Shown piece after piece: positions 35,335-43,386 of a DNA stretch of 64,000 nt. Origin of the DNA: JBCCXL01 sp039191605 (GTDB taxonomy: Bacteria; Acidobacteriota; Thermoanaerobaculia; Multivoradales; JAHZIX01); contig JBCCXL010000005.1 of assembly GCA_039191605.1 (NCBI GenBank), positions 283,663-347,662 of the forward strand, written 5' to 3'. The notes under the pieces are model-generated. The model worked only from the letters and a program-made list of their open reading frames with translations, ran no database searches and was not told where the DNA came from. Position numbers and translations under genes: made by a program. Each line of letters opens with the position of its first letter. Position 1 is the first letter of the stretch.

Positions 35335-36270
35335 TCAGGTCACAGAACGTCGAACCGTCGGCTCAGTGTGGGCGCCATCGGGTTCCCCGCCATCGGGTTC
35401 CCCGCCGTCGATGAGCTCCACGTTGTCGATGAGCCGCACATCACCGAAGAAAACCGCCAGCGAGGCCAGGGCGGGCAAGTCGACGCGGCCCTGGAGCTCC
35501 TGAAGGCTACGGGGATCAGCAAGGCTGATGTAGTCCACCCGCGCTCGCGGAACCGTGGCGATGTGCTCCTCTATTCGCTGGCGCAATCTGTCGGCGTCCC
35601 GCTCGCCCCCCGCAACCGCCTCAGCGGCGGCCTCCAGAGCCTGGTAGAGCACCACCGCCTGCCGCCGATCTTCCGCCGTCAGGCGCACGTTGCGGGAGCT
35701 CATGGCGAGCCCGTCCGATTCCCGCAGCGTCGGGCAGGCGACGACCTCTAGGCCAAAGGCGAGATCTTCTACCAGCTGCCGAGTCACCGCCACCTGCTGA
35801 GCATCCTTCTGGCCAAAGTATGCGCGAGTGGGCGCGACGATATGAAAGAGCTTGGTGAGCACCGTGGCAACGCCACGAAAATGCCCCGGCCGCGCCGCTC
35901 CCTCCAGACCCTCGGAGACCCCCTCCACATCGACGTGGGTCTGAAAGGAGGGCGGATAGATCTCCTCCACCGCGGGGAGAAAGGCGAGATCGACCCCGGC
36001 ATCCCGCAACAAGGAAAGATCCTTCTCCTCGTCCCGGGGATAAGTCTCGAAGTCGGAAGACTCGTTGAACTGCATCGGGTTCACAAAGAGGCTCACCACT
36101 ACCCGGTCGTTCTCCTCGGCGGCGCGGCGCACCAGGGAGAGATGGGCCTCGTGCAGGAAGCCCATCGTCGGCACGAAGCCCCAGGAGAGGCCCTCGGCGA
36201 GGCGGCCCGTCCGGTGATCTTCGGAATGGCGCACTCGGCGTGCCTGGTCCACAGTACGGGCGATCTTCAT
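35335..36270 (-). CDS. panC: Pantothenate synthetase (pantoate-beta-alanine ligase)
   Basis: A 311-residue ATP-dependent ligase joining pantoate and beta-alanine. Motifs: 'WGFVPTMGFLHEAHLSLVRRA' (HIGH-like; the common form is MGALHEGH), 'VSLFVNPMQFNESSDFETYPR', 'GHFRGVATVLTKLFHIV', 'YFGQKDAQQVAV' and 'SDGLAMSSRNVRL' with the KMSKS-like role. The C-terminal 25 residues contain an eight-residue near-repeat ('GGEPDGGEPDG'). The start overlaps the end of panE by four bases (ATGA), so expression is coupled. Confidence 0.94.
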   Translation of the reverse strand: MKIARTVDQARRVRHSEDHRTGRLAEGLSWGFVPTMGFLHEAHLSLVRRAAEENDRVVVSLFVNPMQFNESSDFETYPRDEEKDLSLLRDAGVDLAFLPAVEEIYPPSFQTHVDVEGVSEGLEGAARPGHFRGVATVLTKLFHIVAPTRAYFGQKDAQQVAVTRQLVEDLAFGLEVVACPTLRESDGLAMSSRNVRLTAEDRRQAVVLYQALEAAAEAVAGGERDADRLRQRIEEHIATVPRARVDYISLADPRSLQELQGRVDLPALASLAVFFGDVRLIDNVELIDGGEPDGGEPDGAHTEPTVRRSVT

Positions 36271-37307
36271 CGCTGGATCCTCCGGTGTTCGAGCTGCTGG
36301 TCCAGCCAGCGCCCGAAAGCAGACGGGGCGAGGTTTGAGGGCGAGGCAGAAGGTGAGACAGCAGGCGAAATAATTAGAGAAGAAGTGGGGGAAGCAGCGG
36401 CACCTGCTGACAGAGCTCTCACTCGAGCCAGCAGCTCACCGTTGAGCGGCGCTGCGGCTCCCGCATCCGCCGCCGCGCGAACCACCGCACCGCAGATGGC
36501 GTCGATCTCCGTCGGGCGGCCGGCCTCGATATCCTGCAGCATCGAGGAGCGATTCGAGGCGGTGCCTCGACAAACCGCCAACGCCGCCTGCGCCGCGTCG
36601 CCGGCCTGGCGGTAGGGTATCTCGACACCGGCGAGGCGGGCTACTGCCGCTACCTCCTCCGCCACTCGTCCGCACCATTGGGCGAGCTCCGGGTTTTTCG
36701 CCAGCTCTCCGTTGGGTACCCCGAGAACAGCGGTGAGGGGGTTGATGGCGGCGTTGATGGCCAGCTTGCCCCACAGCAGCTCGTCGATACGGGGCACCAG
36801 CTCGGTGGTGAAGCCAGCTTTCCGCAGACAGTCGATGAACGCGGAGAGCAGCGGCGAGTCTCCCCCCGGCGGCGGGGCGATGCGAGTGACGCCATCCCCG
36901 GCGTGGAGCACTCGGCCGGGGTCGATGACCCGAGCCCCTTCCGAGGTCACGCCGACGGCGACCCGCTCCTGCCCCAGGGCCGAGGCGAGATGCTCTCGGT
37001 GACCGAGCCCGTTCTGCAGCGTGAGGGCCAGCCCGCCGCTGGCGCCGAGCACCGCTGCCGCCCGACGCGCCGCCTCCCTCCGCTGATGACTCTTGAGGAG
37101 CACCAGGGCGATCTCCGCCGGCGCGTTCTCGGCCTCCTCTTCCACCTTCGGCGAGTATTGCTGAAGCTCCCCGCCCGCCGCTTCTACCGCTAGCCCGTGA
37201 CGCTGGAGAGCCTCTCGCTGCGCCGCCCACCGGCCCACCAGGGTAACCGGCGCAACGGCCCCCAGCCGCGCCCCGAAGAGGCAGCCGAGGGCACCGATTC
37301 CGATCAC
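36267..37307 (-). CDS. panE: 2-dehydropantoate 2-reductase (ketopantoate reductase)
   Basis: A 346-residue NADPH-dependent reductase giving pantoate. The N-terminal 'IGIGALGCLFGARLG' is the dinucleotide-binding loop. 'VLLKSHQ', 'LTLQNGLGHRE', and the catalytic Lys/Asn region 'LLWGKLAINAAINPLTAVLGVPNGEL' are present. The C-terminal 'GRPTEIDAICGAVVRAA' carries the substrate Ser/Glu pattern. The start is GTG, because no ATG gives this N-terminus. A Ser/Pro/Ala-rich insertion near the C-terminus ('ALSAGAAASPTSSLIISPAVSPSASPSNLAPS') is unusual. It begins 38 bp after panB and overlaps panC. Confidence 0.9.
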   Translation of the reverse strand: MIGIGALGCLFGARLGAVAPVTLVGRWAAQREALQRHGLAVEAAGGELQQYSPKVEEEAENAPAEIALVLLKSHQRREAARRAAAVLGASGGLALTLQNGLGHREHLASALGQERVAVGVTSEGARVIDPGRVLHAGDGVTRIAPPPGGDSPLLSAFIDCLRKAGFTTELVPRIDELLWGKLAINAAINPLTAVLGVPNGELAKNPELAQWCGRVAEEVAAVARLAGVEIPYRQAGDAAQAALAVCRGTASNRSSMLQDIEAGRPTEIDAICGAVVRAAADAGAAAPLNGELLARVRALSAGAAASPTSSLIISPAVSPSASPSNLAPSAFGRWLDQQLEHRRIQR

Positions 37308-37345
37308 CGAGATTCGCGGCGGATCGCTCCACCGTGACTCCGCTC

Positions 37346-38242
37346 TCAGAGCTCCACCTCGTCCGAGGCCTGCAGGAAGCGCTGCAGCTCGTCGTCATCC
37401 ATCGGATAGGTGTGCTCCACCGCCGGGAACGAGCCGCTGCGCACGTCCTCGGCATAGGCGGTGAGAGCCTTCACCGCGGCACCACCGAGCTCACCATAAC
37501 GTCGCACGAAGCGGGGCTGGAAGTCATCGAAGATGCCCAGCAGATCATGGTAGACGAGCACCTGCCCATCGCAGCCGGCCCCGGCGCCGATGCCGATGGT
37601 GGGCACTTGCAGGCGCTGCGAGACCCGCTGCGCCACAGCAGCGGGAACAGATTCGAGCACGACGCTGAAACAGCCCGCGGCCTCGAGAGCCAAGGCATCC
37701 TCCAGCATCGCCACGGCGCTAGCGGCGGTTTTACCCTGCACTCGATAGCCTCCCAGCTGCCCGGCGCTCTGGGGGGTCAGACCGACGTGCCCCATCACGG
37801 GAATGCCGGCGTCCACCATCGCGCGAACAGTACCGGCGATGCGACGCCCCCCCTCCACCTTCACCGCGTCCATGCCTCCCTCCTTGAGGTAGCGCCCGGC
37901 ATGGGTCACCGCCTCCGCCACGCTCACCTGATAGGTCAGGAAGGGCATATCCCCCAACAAGAAACAGGTTTTAGATCCCCTCGCCACCGCGCGGCAATGA
38001 TGCAGGCTCTCGTCGAGGGTGAGGGGAACGGTGCTCTCCATTCCCAACACCACCATCGCCAAGGAATCCCCCACCAGAATGATGTCGGCCCCGGCGGCCT
38101 CCACCTGTCGGGCCGAGGGATAGTCGTAGGCGGTGAGCATCACGATCGGCTCCCGCGCGGATTTCTTGCGGGGAAAATCCAGAATACTGACCTTCCGCCT
38201 CGACTTCTTGACGGGCTCTTTGTTCGTCCCCTGGGAAGACAA
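37346..38242 (-). CDS. panB: 3-methyl-2-oxobutanoate hydroxymethyltransferase
   Basis: A 298-residue enzyme making ketopantoate from 2-oxoisovalerate and methylene-tetrahydrofolate. Motifs: 'KVSILDFPRKK...PIVMLTAYDYPSA', 'ILVGDSLAMVVLGMESTVPLTLDES', 'DAVKVEGG', 'MGHVGLTPQS' and 'PTIGIGAGAGCDGQVLVYHDLLG'. The frame is open far upstream (38695) through the neighbouring gene, but that sequence is the antisense-like shadow of the nitroreductase. The TTG at 38242 lies 5 nt after the nitroreductase stop and 10 nt after GGGAGG. First pan gene of panB-panE-panC-panD. Confidence 0.92.
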   Translation of the reverse strand: MSSQGTNKEPVKKSRRKVSILDFPRKKSAREPIVMLTAYDYPSARQVEAAGADIILVGDSLAMVVLGMESTVPLTLDESLHHCRAVARGSKTCFLLGDMPFLTYQVSVAEAVTHAGRYLKEGGMDAVKVEGGRRIAGTVRAMVDAGIPVMGHVGLTPQSAGQLGGYRVQGKTAASAVAMLEDALALEAAGCFSVVLESVPAAVAQRVSQRLQVPTIGIGAGAGCDGQVLVYHDLLGIFDDFQPRFVRRYGELGGAAVKALTAYAEDVRSGSFPAVEHTYPMDDDELQRFLQASDEVEL

Positions 38243-38247
38243 CGGCC

Positions 38248-39009
38248 TCAGGCCTCCCGGGACGCCCCACCAGGCGCTGATGCCTCCCCGTCTCCGCCAG
38301 CCTCTGCCGTGAAAGCCTCCTCGGCGGGCTCCGGATTCCACAAGGAGACCTCCTCCAGCGGCTTGCGGTCGATGTTGGGCACCTCCGCTCCCTCCGCCGG
38401 ATAACCCACCGGGAAGAGGATCAGGGGCTTCTCGTTCTTCGGCCGACCGAGGATCTGGTTGAGGAATTTCATCGGGCTCGGGGTGTGGGTCAAGGTCACC
38501 AATCCCATGGTGTGCAGAGCCGCAATGAACAGCCCACAGGCGAGGCCGGCGCTCTCCCGAACGTAGTAATTCTTCCGCTTGGTGCCGTCCTCGTTGTAGC
38601 CGAAGAGCTCCTCGAAGGCGACGACGATCCACGGCACCGTCTCGAGGTAGGGCTTGCGCCAATCCGTCCCGAAGGGAGCCAAGGCCTCCAGCCACTCATT
38701 GGGCATCCGCCCGCCGTAGCTGATGCGCTCTTCCTCTTCCGCCGCCAAGCGGATCCTGCGCTTGATCTCCGGCTCGCTGATGGCGACGAAGCGCCAGGGC
38801 TGGCGATGGGCGCCGGAAGGGGCCGTGGAGGCGGTGCGAATCGCCGTCTCGATGAGCTCCCGGGGTACCGGATCCGCGGAGAAATGGCGAATGCTCCGCC
38901 GCCGGTCCATGTGGCGATAGAAGTCTTCCCCGCGACGGTGCATCTCGTCTTCCGGGAGACGCTCGAAGGGATAGGGGACAAATTTCGGGGACGAAGAGGA
39001 TGCGCTCAA
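38248..39009 (-). CDS. Nitroreductase-family flavoprotein, iodotyrosine-deiodinase-like
   Basis: A 253-residue FMN enzyme of the nitroreductase superfamily. Flavin-binding motifs are 'DRRRSIRHFSADPVP' (residues 35-49) and 'TAPSGAHRQPW' (62-72). The segment from 'EEEERISYGGRM' to 'WRKPYLETVP' parallels the active-site lid of iodotyrosine deiodinase. Glu94, Tyr98 and Lys119 fall at the spacing of human Glu157, Tyr161 and Lys182, which grip the amino-acid end of halotyrosine. The C-terminal 'HTPSPMKFLNQILGRPKNEKPLILFPVGYPAEGAEVP' also follows that family. A dehalogenase or related reductase is thus likely, with substrate unproven. It is the first gene upstream of panB with a 5-bp gap. Confidence 0.85.
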   Translation of the reverse strand: MSASSSSPKFVPYPFERLPEDEMHRRGEDFYRHMDRRRSIRHFSADPVPRELIETAIRTASTAPSGAHRQPWRFVAISEPEIKRRIRLAAEEEERISYGGRMPNEWLEALAPFGTDWRKPYLETVPWIVVAFEELFGYNEDGTKRKNYYVRESAGLACGLFIAALHTMGLVTLTHTPSPMKFLNQILGRPKNEKPLILFPVGYPAEGAEVPNIDRKPLEEVSLWNPEPAEEAFTAEAGGDGEASAPGGASREA

Positions 39010-39140
39010 GGGCTACTCCTGAAGAATTCGATTCCAAGACGAGGCGCGAGCGAGAGCTGAGCACCCTGGTCCACAATTCAGCCGCATCTTATCGCGCCCG
39101 GGTCGTCGAACTCCCGGATCCGAGCGCGCCGAGCGACACC

Positions 39141-39187
39141 AAAAGCCAAAGCCCCGCCGCGAATCGATGAATCGCGGAGGGGCTTTG
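39141..39187 (-). terminator. Terminator after the DsbA-like gene
   Basis: A long stem: 9 bp (39147-39155 with 39179-39187), one mismatch, then 6 bp (39157-39162 with 39172-39177). On the minus strand it is followed by GGCTTTT. It lies about 75 bp past the DsbA-like stop. Confidence 0.75.
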
Positions 39188-39260
39188 TTTCGCCCCAGCC
39201 GAAACGGCTGGGGCTCTCGACGACAGGCGCGCTACTCATCGCGGCGAGCCTGCTTAGAAA

Positions 39261-40364
39261 TCACTCGGCGGCGCCGGCGCTCTCCAGCTCCTCGTCGATG
39301 ATGGCGATGATGTTCTCGTAGGGCTGGGCTCCAGAGAGGAAGCGGCCGTTGATGAACATCGAGGGGGTGCCGGACACGCCCGCCAGCACGCCGGCCTGGA
39401 CGTCGTCCTTCACCGTCTGGGCGTACTTGCCGGAATCCAGGCACTCGTTGAACTTGTCAGCGTTCAGCTCGAGGCGGGTCGCCTTGTCCTTGAGCTGAGC
39501 GACCTGGAGCTCACGCTGCTCCTCGAAGAGGAGACCGTGCATGTCCCAGAACTTGTCCTGGTCGCCGGCGCAAAGGGCGGCTTCAGCAGCCTTCTGGGCC
39601 TGCTGGTGGAAGTCCAGCGGGAACTGACGGAAGACGAAGCGCACCTTGTCGCCGTAGTTCTCCTCGACCTGCTTCAGGGTCGGCACCACGCGGGAGCAGT
39701 AGGGGCACTCGAAGTCAGAGAACTCAACGATGGTCACCGGAGCGTTCTCGGGGCCCTTGGCGGGGAAACCGGCGGTCTCCAGCTGCACGCGGTAGGGTCC
39801 GAGGCGGTAGTCCACCTCGCTCTTGGCCTCCAGCGAAGCGATGTAGGTGTCGTAGGACTCCTGCTCCTTCTCGCGCTCCAGGTACTGGCGAATCTGGCCC
39901 GCAACGTTTTCCTTGGGCTGACGGATCTGAGCCTGATTCTGGTTGTAGAAGGTGTCGATATCGGCGTCGGAGATGCCGGCGATCTTGCTGTTGACTTCCT
40001 TCTCGAGGAGCTCGTCGCGGGTGATCCCCTGAGCCTCGGCCTCCGCGTCCAGCAGCTGGTCGCGAACCACCCGCTCCAGCACGCCGGTCAGCACCTCATG
40101 CTTGGAGCGCTGGTAGCTGGACTCGCACTGCAGCTTCTGCATCTCCACCTTCTTGAGATCCTCGGAAGCCTCCGCCTCCACGTCGGCGCGGGTGACGTCA
40201 GCGCCGCCCACCACCGCCAGCACATCGCCGCTGGATTCGGTCTGAGGATCAGCATCGGAAGTCGAAGAACAGGCCGGCAGCATCCAGGCGCCAGCAGCGA
40301 GCAGTAGAACAGCAGCACCGAGACCCATCTTGTGGCTCACGGTGGAAGAAGTGAAGAGACTCAT
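39261..40364 (-). CDS. SurA-like/DsbA-family fusion lipoprotein
   Basis: A 367-residue exported protein. The signal ends 'AAGAWMLPAC', a lipobox. Residues about 45-170 resemble the SurA/PpiD N-terminal helical chaperone region ('VLAVVGGADVTRADVEAEAS', 'VVRDQLLDAEAEAQGIT', 'ISDADIDTFYNQNQ') but no PPIase domain follows. Instead a DsbA-type thioredoxin domain (about 185-360) begins with 'VTIVEFSDFECPYCSRVVPTLKQ', whose active site is Cys-Pro-Tyr-Cys, and has the cis-Pro loop 'GVSGTPSMFING'. It may oxidise or isomerise disulfides of substrates held by the helical part. The gene is monocistronic, with 251 bp upstream to holB and a terminator after. Confidence 0.88.
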   Translation of the reverse strand: MSLFTSSTVSHKMGLGAAVLLLAAGAWMLPACSSTSDADPQTESSGDVLAVVGGADVTRADVEAEASEDLKKVEMQKLQCESSYQRSKHEVLTGVLERVVRDQLLDAEAEAQGITRDELLEKEVNSKIAGISDADIDTFYNQNQAQIRQPKENVAGQIRQYLEREKEQESYDTYIASLEAKSEVDYRLGPYRVQLETAGFPAKGPENAPVTIVEFSDFECPYCSRVVPTLKQVEENYGDKVRFVFRQFPLDFHQQAQKAAEAALCAGDQDKFWDMHGLLFEEQRELQVAQLKDKATRLELNADKFNECLDSGKYAQTVKDDVQAGVLAGVSGTPSMFINGRFLSGAQPYENIIAIIDEELESAGAAE

Positions 40365-40615
40365 AGGGAAACGCTCCTTGAGAGATTCAGCGATATGGGG
40401 CGAAGGGGATGGGCGGGAGAGCGAACGGCTCGCCGCCAGGGAATCTGCGGAGCGCTCAGCTCCGCGAAGGGTTCTGTCCAGAGGGCTGAGAAGCCGGCGG
40501 CATTCAGCCGCTTACCGGCGATTTGACGCAACGGCAGAGATCAGCACTCTAGCAAAACGTGGAATAAAGCAGCAAAAGGGATGCCAAAGCCCAAAGCTTT
40601 GCGCCCGCGCGCCCC

Positions 40616-41545
40616 TCAGGCCACTTCGGGCCATTCCCCCCGGGGCGAGAACAAATGGCGGGCCACCAGGCCTTCCAGGATCCTTTCCGCTGGGATACCC
40701 CGCAAACGCAGCTGCGGGGCCCTCAACAAGGCTTCCGCTAGGGCGAGCAGGCGGCGACGAGCCCCCTGAGGGGTCTTGGGATGGTCCAAACAGGCCACCA
40801 GGGAGCGAGCGGCGCTGGTCCACGGCAGCCCAGAGCGCGGGTCCTTGAACTCTCCCGCATCGGCCAAAATGGCGGCCAGGGCCAGCAGGTGAATGCCAGC
40901 TCCGCTACGGGAGTAGGCGCTCAGGGTCTGCGCCAGGCGCTCTACCAAGGCCTCCTGCCCTTCGCCACCGCCACCCTGAGTCGAGCCGAGGTAGAGCCCC
41001 AGGGAGCGAGAGCGCAGGGTGGAGAGCAAGTCGTATTGAGACGGCGCCAGCAGGAAGAAATGACGCGGCGACGTCTCGTGGGGCTCCTCCAGGGTCTTCA
41101 GCAGCGCGTTGGCGGCCTCGCCGGTGAGACTCTCGGCGCTGGCGATGACGAAGACCTGCCCCCGAGCTTCGAAGGGGGGTAGCTGGGCACCGCGCAGAAA
41201 GCCCTTCACCGCCTCCACTGAGGTCGAGGCCCGCAGGTCCCGTTCCAGCACCGCCAGGTCGGGATGAAACACCGCCGAGGCAGAATCCTTCGAATCCGCG
41301 CTCTCCGCAACCACGATTCGGCGGCAATGCCGGCACTCGTGGCACGGCCTCGACTCCGCCGAACGCTCACACTGCAGCGCGCGCGCCAGCACCATCGCCG
41401 CGCGGCGGCGCGCACCATCGCTACCGCCATGCAGAATCACGCTCGGGTAGAGACGACCCTGCCGAGCGAGATCCAGAGAGGGCCCGAGGGCGGCCGCCAG
41501 CTCGGCGCTGCCCCCCCACTGCTCACCGTGAGCCTGCGCACTCAT
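40616..41545 (-). CDS. holB: DNA polymerase III delta-prime subunit-like protein
   Basis: A 309-residue clamp-loader subunit. The N-terminal AAA+ region has a degenerate Walker A ('VILHGGSDGARRRAAMVLA') as in delta-prime, the zinc module Cys-x2-Cys-x2-Cys ('PCHECRHCRRI') with an earlier Cys, and 'GQVFVIASAESLTGEAANALLKTLEEPHE' followed by 'FFLLAPSQYDLLSTLRSRS', the sensor and SRC-like region. Ser-Arg-Ser replaces the common SRC triplet. It overlaps tmk by four bases (ATGA), a pairing widely conserved in bacteria. Length is typical. Confidence 0.9.
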   Translation of the reverse strand: MSAQAHGEQWGGSAELAAALGPSLDLARQGRLYPSVILHGGSDGARRRAAMVLARALQCERSAESRPCHECRHCRRIVVAESADSKDSASAVFHPDLAVLERDLRASTSVEAVKGFLRGAQLPPFEARGQVFVIASAESLTGEAANALLKTLEEPHETSPRHFFLLAPSQYDLLSTLRSRSLGLYLGSTQGGGGEGQEALVERLAQTLSAYSRSGAGIHLLALAAILADAGEFKDPRSGLPWTSAARSLVACLDHPKTPQGARRRLLALAEALLRAPQLRLRGIPAERILEGLVARHLFSPRGEWPEVA

Positions 41546-42195
41546 CCGAGAGCCGCCGCCTCCCGCAGAATCCCCTCGAGGGCAGCCTGAGTCTGGCGCC
41601 AGGTATTCTCGATAGTGCCGGAGGAATCGATCACCCGAAAGCGCTGAGGCTCTCCCTTTGCCAGCTCCAGGAAGCGCTCGCGTACCCGCTCATAAAACGC
41701 CAGGGCCTCCGCATCCAGTCGGTCCACGGCTCCCTCCTGTCGGCGCTGGGAGGAGGCTCCCCGATTGCGCGCCTGATCTGCCGGGAGATCGAAAAGCAGC
41801 GTGCGAAAGGGGCGGCGATGGCCAGTGGCGAGCTCGTCCACGGCGTCGATGAGCTGGCTCGAAATTCCCCGCCCTCCCCCCTGGTAGGCCCGGGTGGAGT
41901 CGGAGAAGCGATCCGAGATCACCCAGCGCCCCGCATCCAGGGCTGGATCGATAATCTCGGTGAGATGCTGTCGCCGATCGGCGAACATCAGCAGCAGCTC
42001 CACCCCGGGATCCATCTCTTTGCGCTCCATATCCAGGAACACCTGGCGGATGGCCGTGCCAATTCTCGTGCCTCCGGGTTCCCGAGTGGTCACCACCGAT
42101 AGACCCTGGGCCTCCATCCACTCGACGGCGCGACCCAAGTGGGTCGATTTGCCACTGCCGTCTAGGCCCTCGAAGGTGATGAAATGCGCGGTCAT
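41542..42195 (-). CDS. tmk: Thymidylate kinase
   Basis: A 217-residue kinase making dTDP from dTMP. P-loop 'FEGLDGSGKSTH' (residues 6-17), 'VTTREPGGTRIG', 'LLLMFADRRQHL', the DR-motif 'WVISDRFSDSTRAYQG', and the LID 'ARNRGASSQRRQEGAVDRLD' are all visible. An upstream GTG (42207) is in frame, but the ATG at 42195 fits the family N-terminus 'MTAHFITFEG'. Stop overlaps the start of holB, so the two are translated together. Confidence 0.95.
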   Translation of the reverse strand: MTAHFITFEGLDGSGKSTHLGRAVEWMEAQGLSVVTTREPGGTRIGTAIRQVFLDMERKEMDPGVELLLMFADRRQHLTEIIDPALDAGRWVISDRFSDSTRAYQGGGRGISSQLIDAVDELATGHRRPFRTLLFDLPADQARNRGASSQRRQEGAVDRLDAEALAFYERVRERFLELAKGEPQRFRVIDSSGTIENTWRQTQAALEGILREAAALG

Positions 42196-42338
42196 CGTGC
42201 GCGGCACGATACCACGGCGGCCTTCCCGAAACCCTTCCGGGCAGCGCTCCTGTGGAGCTCCCCAGACGAGCCCATTAGACGAGCCCTCAGCCCGTCAGCC
42301 TAAGACGGTGTTTAGGGACAGCGCTTCAGGGCGGCGTC

Positions 42339-43325
42339 TTAAGGGACCGCCCCAAGCCCTCGGCGGCCGGTCTTTCGCGGCAGGAAGCCGAAGCGTTCAA
42401 AGACTTCTTCCGCCTCGGTGCTCGCCAAGAAGATGGTGAAGGAGGTCCCTGGGTGCATCCGCTCGTTCGTGCCCGGCTCCTGAATCAGGGCGGCGAAATA
42501 CTCCACCTCGAAGTCAGAGCCGGGACCGACCCGGTGCAAGATCTGTACTCGCTCGTCAGCCTGCTTCGCGTCGGTGCTGTAGACCACCCCCACCGGCAGA
42601 TGACCGGCAGCCACCGCCGCCACCGTGGCCCGAACATCCGCCAGCGGTACCAGACGCGGCCGCAGGATCTCGGCGATGCCCTGACTCTCCAGCCATCTCA
42701 TCGTGTAAGCCCCGGCAGGCGCCAGCTCCGGATCCGCGATAGCAACCCGCTGATAGCCCAGCAGACCATGGGCTCCGATCTCGGCCCCCGCAGCGCCATC
42801 TCCCAGGGACCAGGCCCCAACGGCGGGAGAGGCCGCAACCGCTGCCTGTTCCCCGCCATCCTCCGGCGGGAGCGGAGCGACCACCACCAGCTGGTTGCCG
42901 CAAATGCGAATCGACGAGTTGGGAGTGATGTGCCCGTAGCCCTCGAGCTCGGCGATGGTCGCTTTATCCGACGAGATCATCAGATCCGCCGGAGCCCCGG
43001 CGGCGATCTGGCGAGCCAGCGTTCGCGAGCCAGCGAAGTGAAAAGTCGGTCGCATGCCTCCCGCGGCGACGTATTCATCCGCCAGCGCATCCAGGACGTC
43101 CATCAACGAAGCCGCCGCGTAGACCAGCAATCGCTCCGGCACCGGCGGCGAGGAACAGCTCCCGACCAGCGGCAGCAAGAGCAGCAGGCAGGCCCAAGCT
43201 GCCCAACGGCGCAGCGAGGGAGCCCTGCGCCGACACTCCTCTCCCTCAGGATGCTCGCGGCCAGCGGTAGCAGCGATCCCCTGGAGCGAGAGGGTGGACG
43301 GGCTCTTCCTCAACACCTGCGACAT
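42339..43325 (-). CDS. modA: ModA-like extracellular oxyanion-binding lipoprotein
   Basis: A 328-residue periplasmic binding protein. The signal ends 'LLLPLVGSC' (lipobox). The mature part opens 'LLVYAAASLMDVLDALADEY' and contains 'FHFAGSRTLARQIAAGAPADLMISSDKATIAELEGYG' and 'GNQLVVVAP', the pattern of molybdate/tungstate binding proteins (Ala-Ser, Gly-Ser, Ser-x-Asp positions). 'GVVYSTDAKQ' marks the hinge strand. No ModB permease or ModC ATPase is nearby; the only close gene is the porin upstream by 61 bp. The ATG at 43325 was preferred over a TTG at 43352. The stop lies in a 7-bp inverted repeat (TAAGACG/CGTCTTA, 42301-42341) that may slow transcription. Confidence 0.82.
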   Translation of the reverse strand: MSQVLRKSPSTLSLQGIAATAGREHPEGEECRRRAPSLRRWAAWACLLLLLPLVGSCSSPPVPERLLVYAAASLMDVLDALADEYVAAGGMRPTFHFAGSRTLARQIAAGAPADLMISSDKATIAELEGYGHITPNSSIRICGNQLVVVAPLPPEDGGEQAAVAASPAVGAWSLGDGAAGAEIGAHGLLGYQRVAIADPELAPAGAYTMRWLESQGIAEILRPRLVPLADVRATVAAVAAGHLPVGVVYSTDAKQADERVQILHRVGPGSDFEVEYFAALIQEPGTNERMHPGTSFTIFLASTEAEEVFERFGFLPRKTGRRGLGAVP

Positions 43326-43386
43326 ATCCTTGCAATGACTCCCTGTGGACAAACTCTTCGGAGAGACTCAGTACTTCCAGCGCAAA

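Noticed and set aside
36436..37455. Frame-shifted open frame of 339 codons over panE and panB
   Set aside because: Composition is Arg/Gly/Ser-rich and the panE and panB motifs lie in other frames.
37346..38695. 449-residue form of PanB
   Set aside because: The extra 151 residues are a frame-shifted reading of the flavoenzyme gene; PanB family length is about 260-300 residues.
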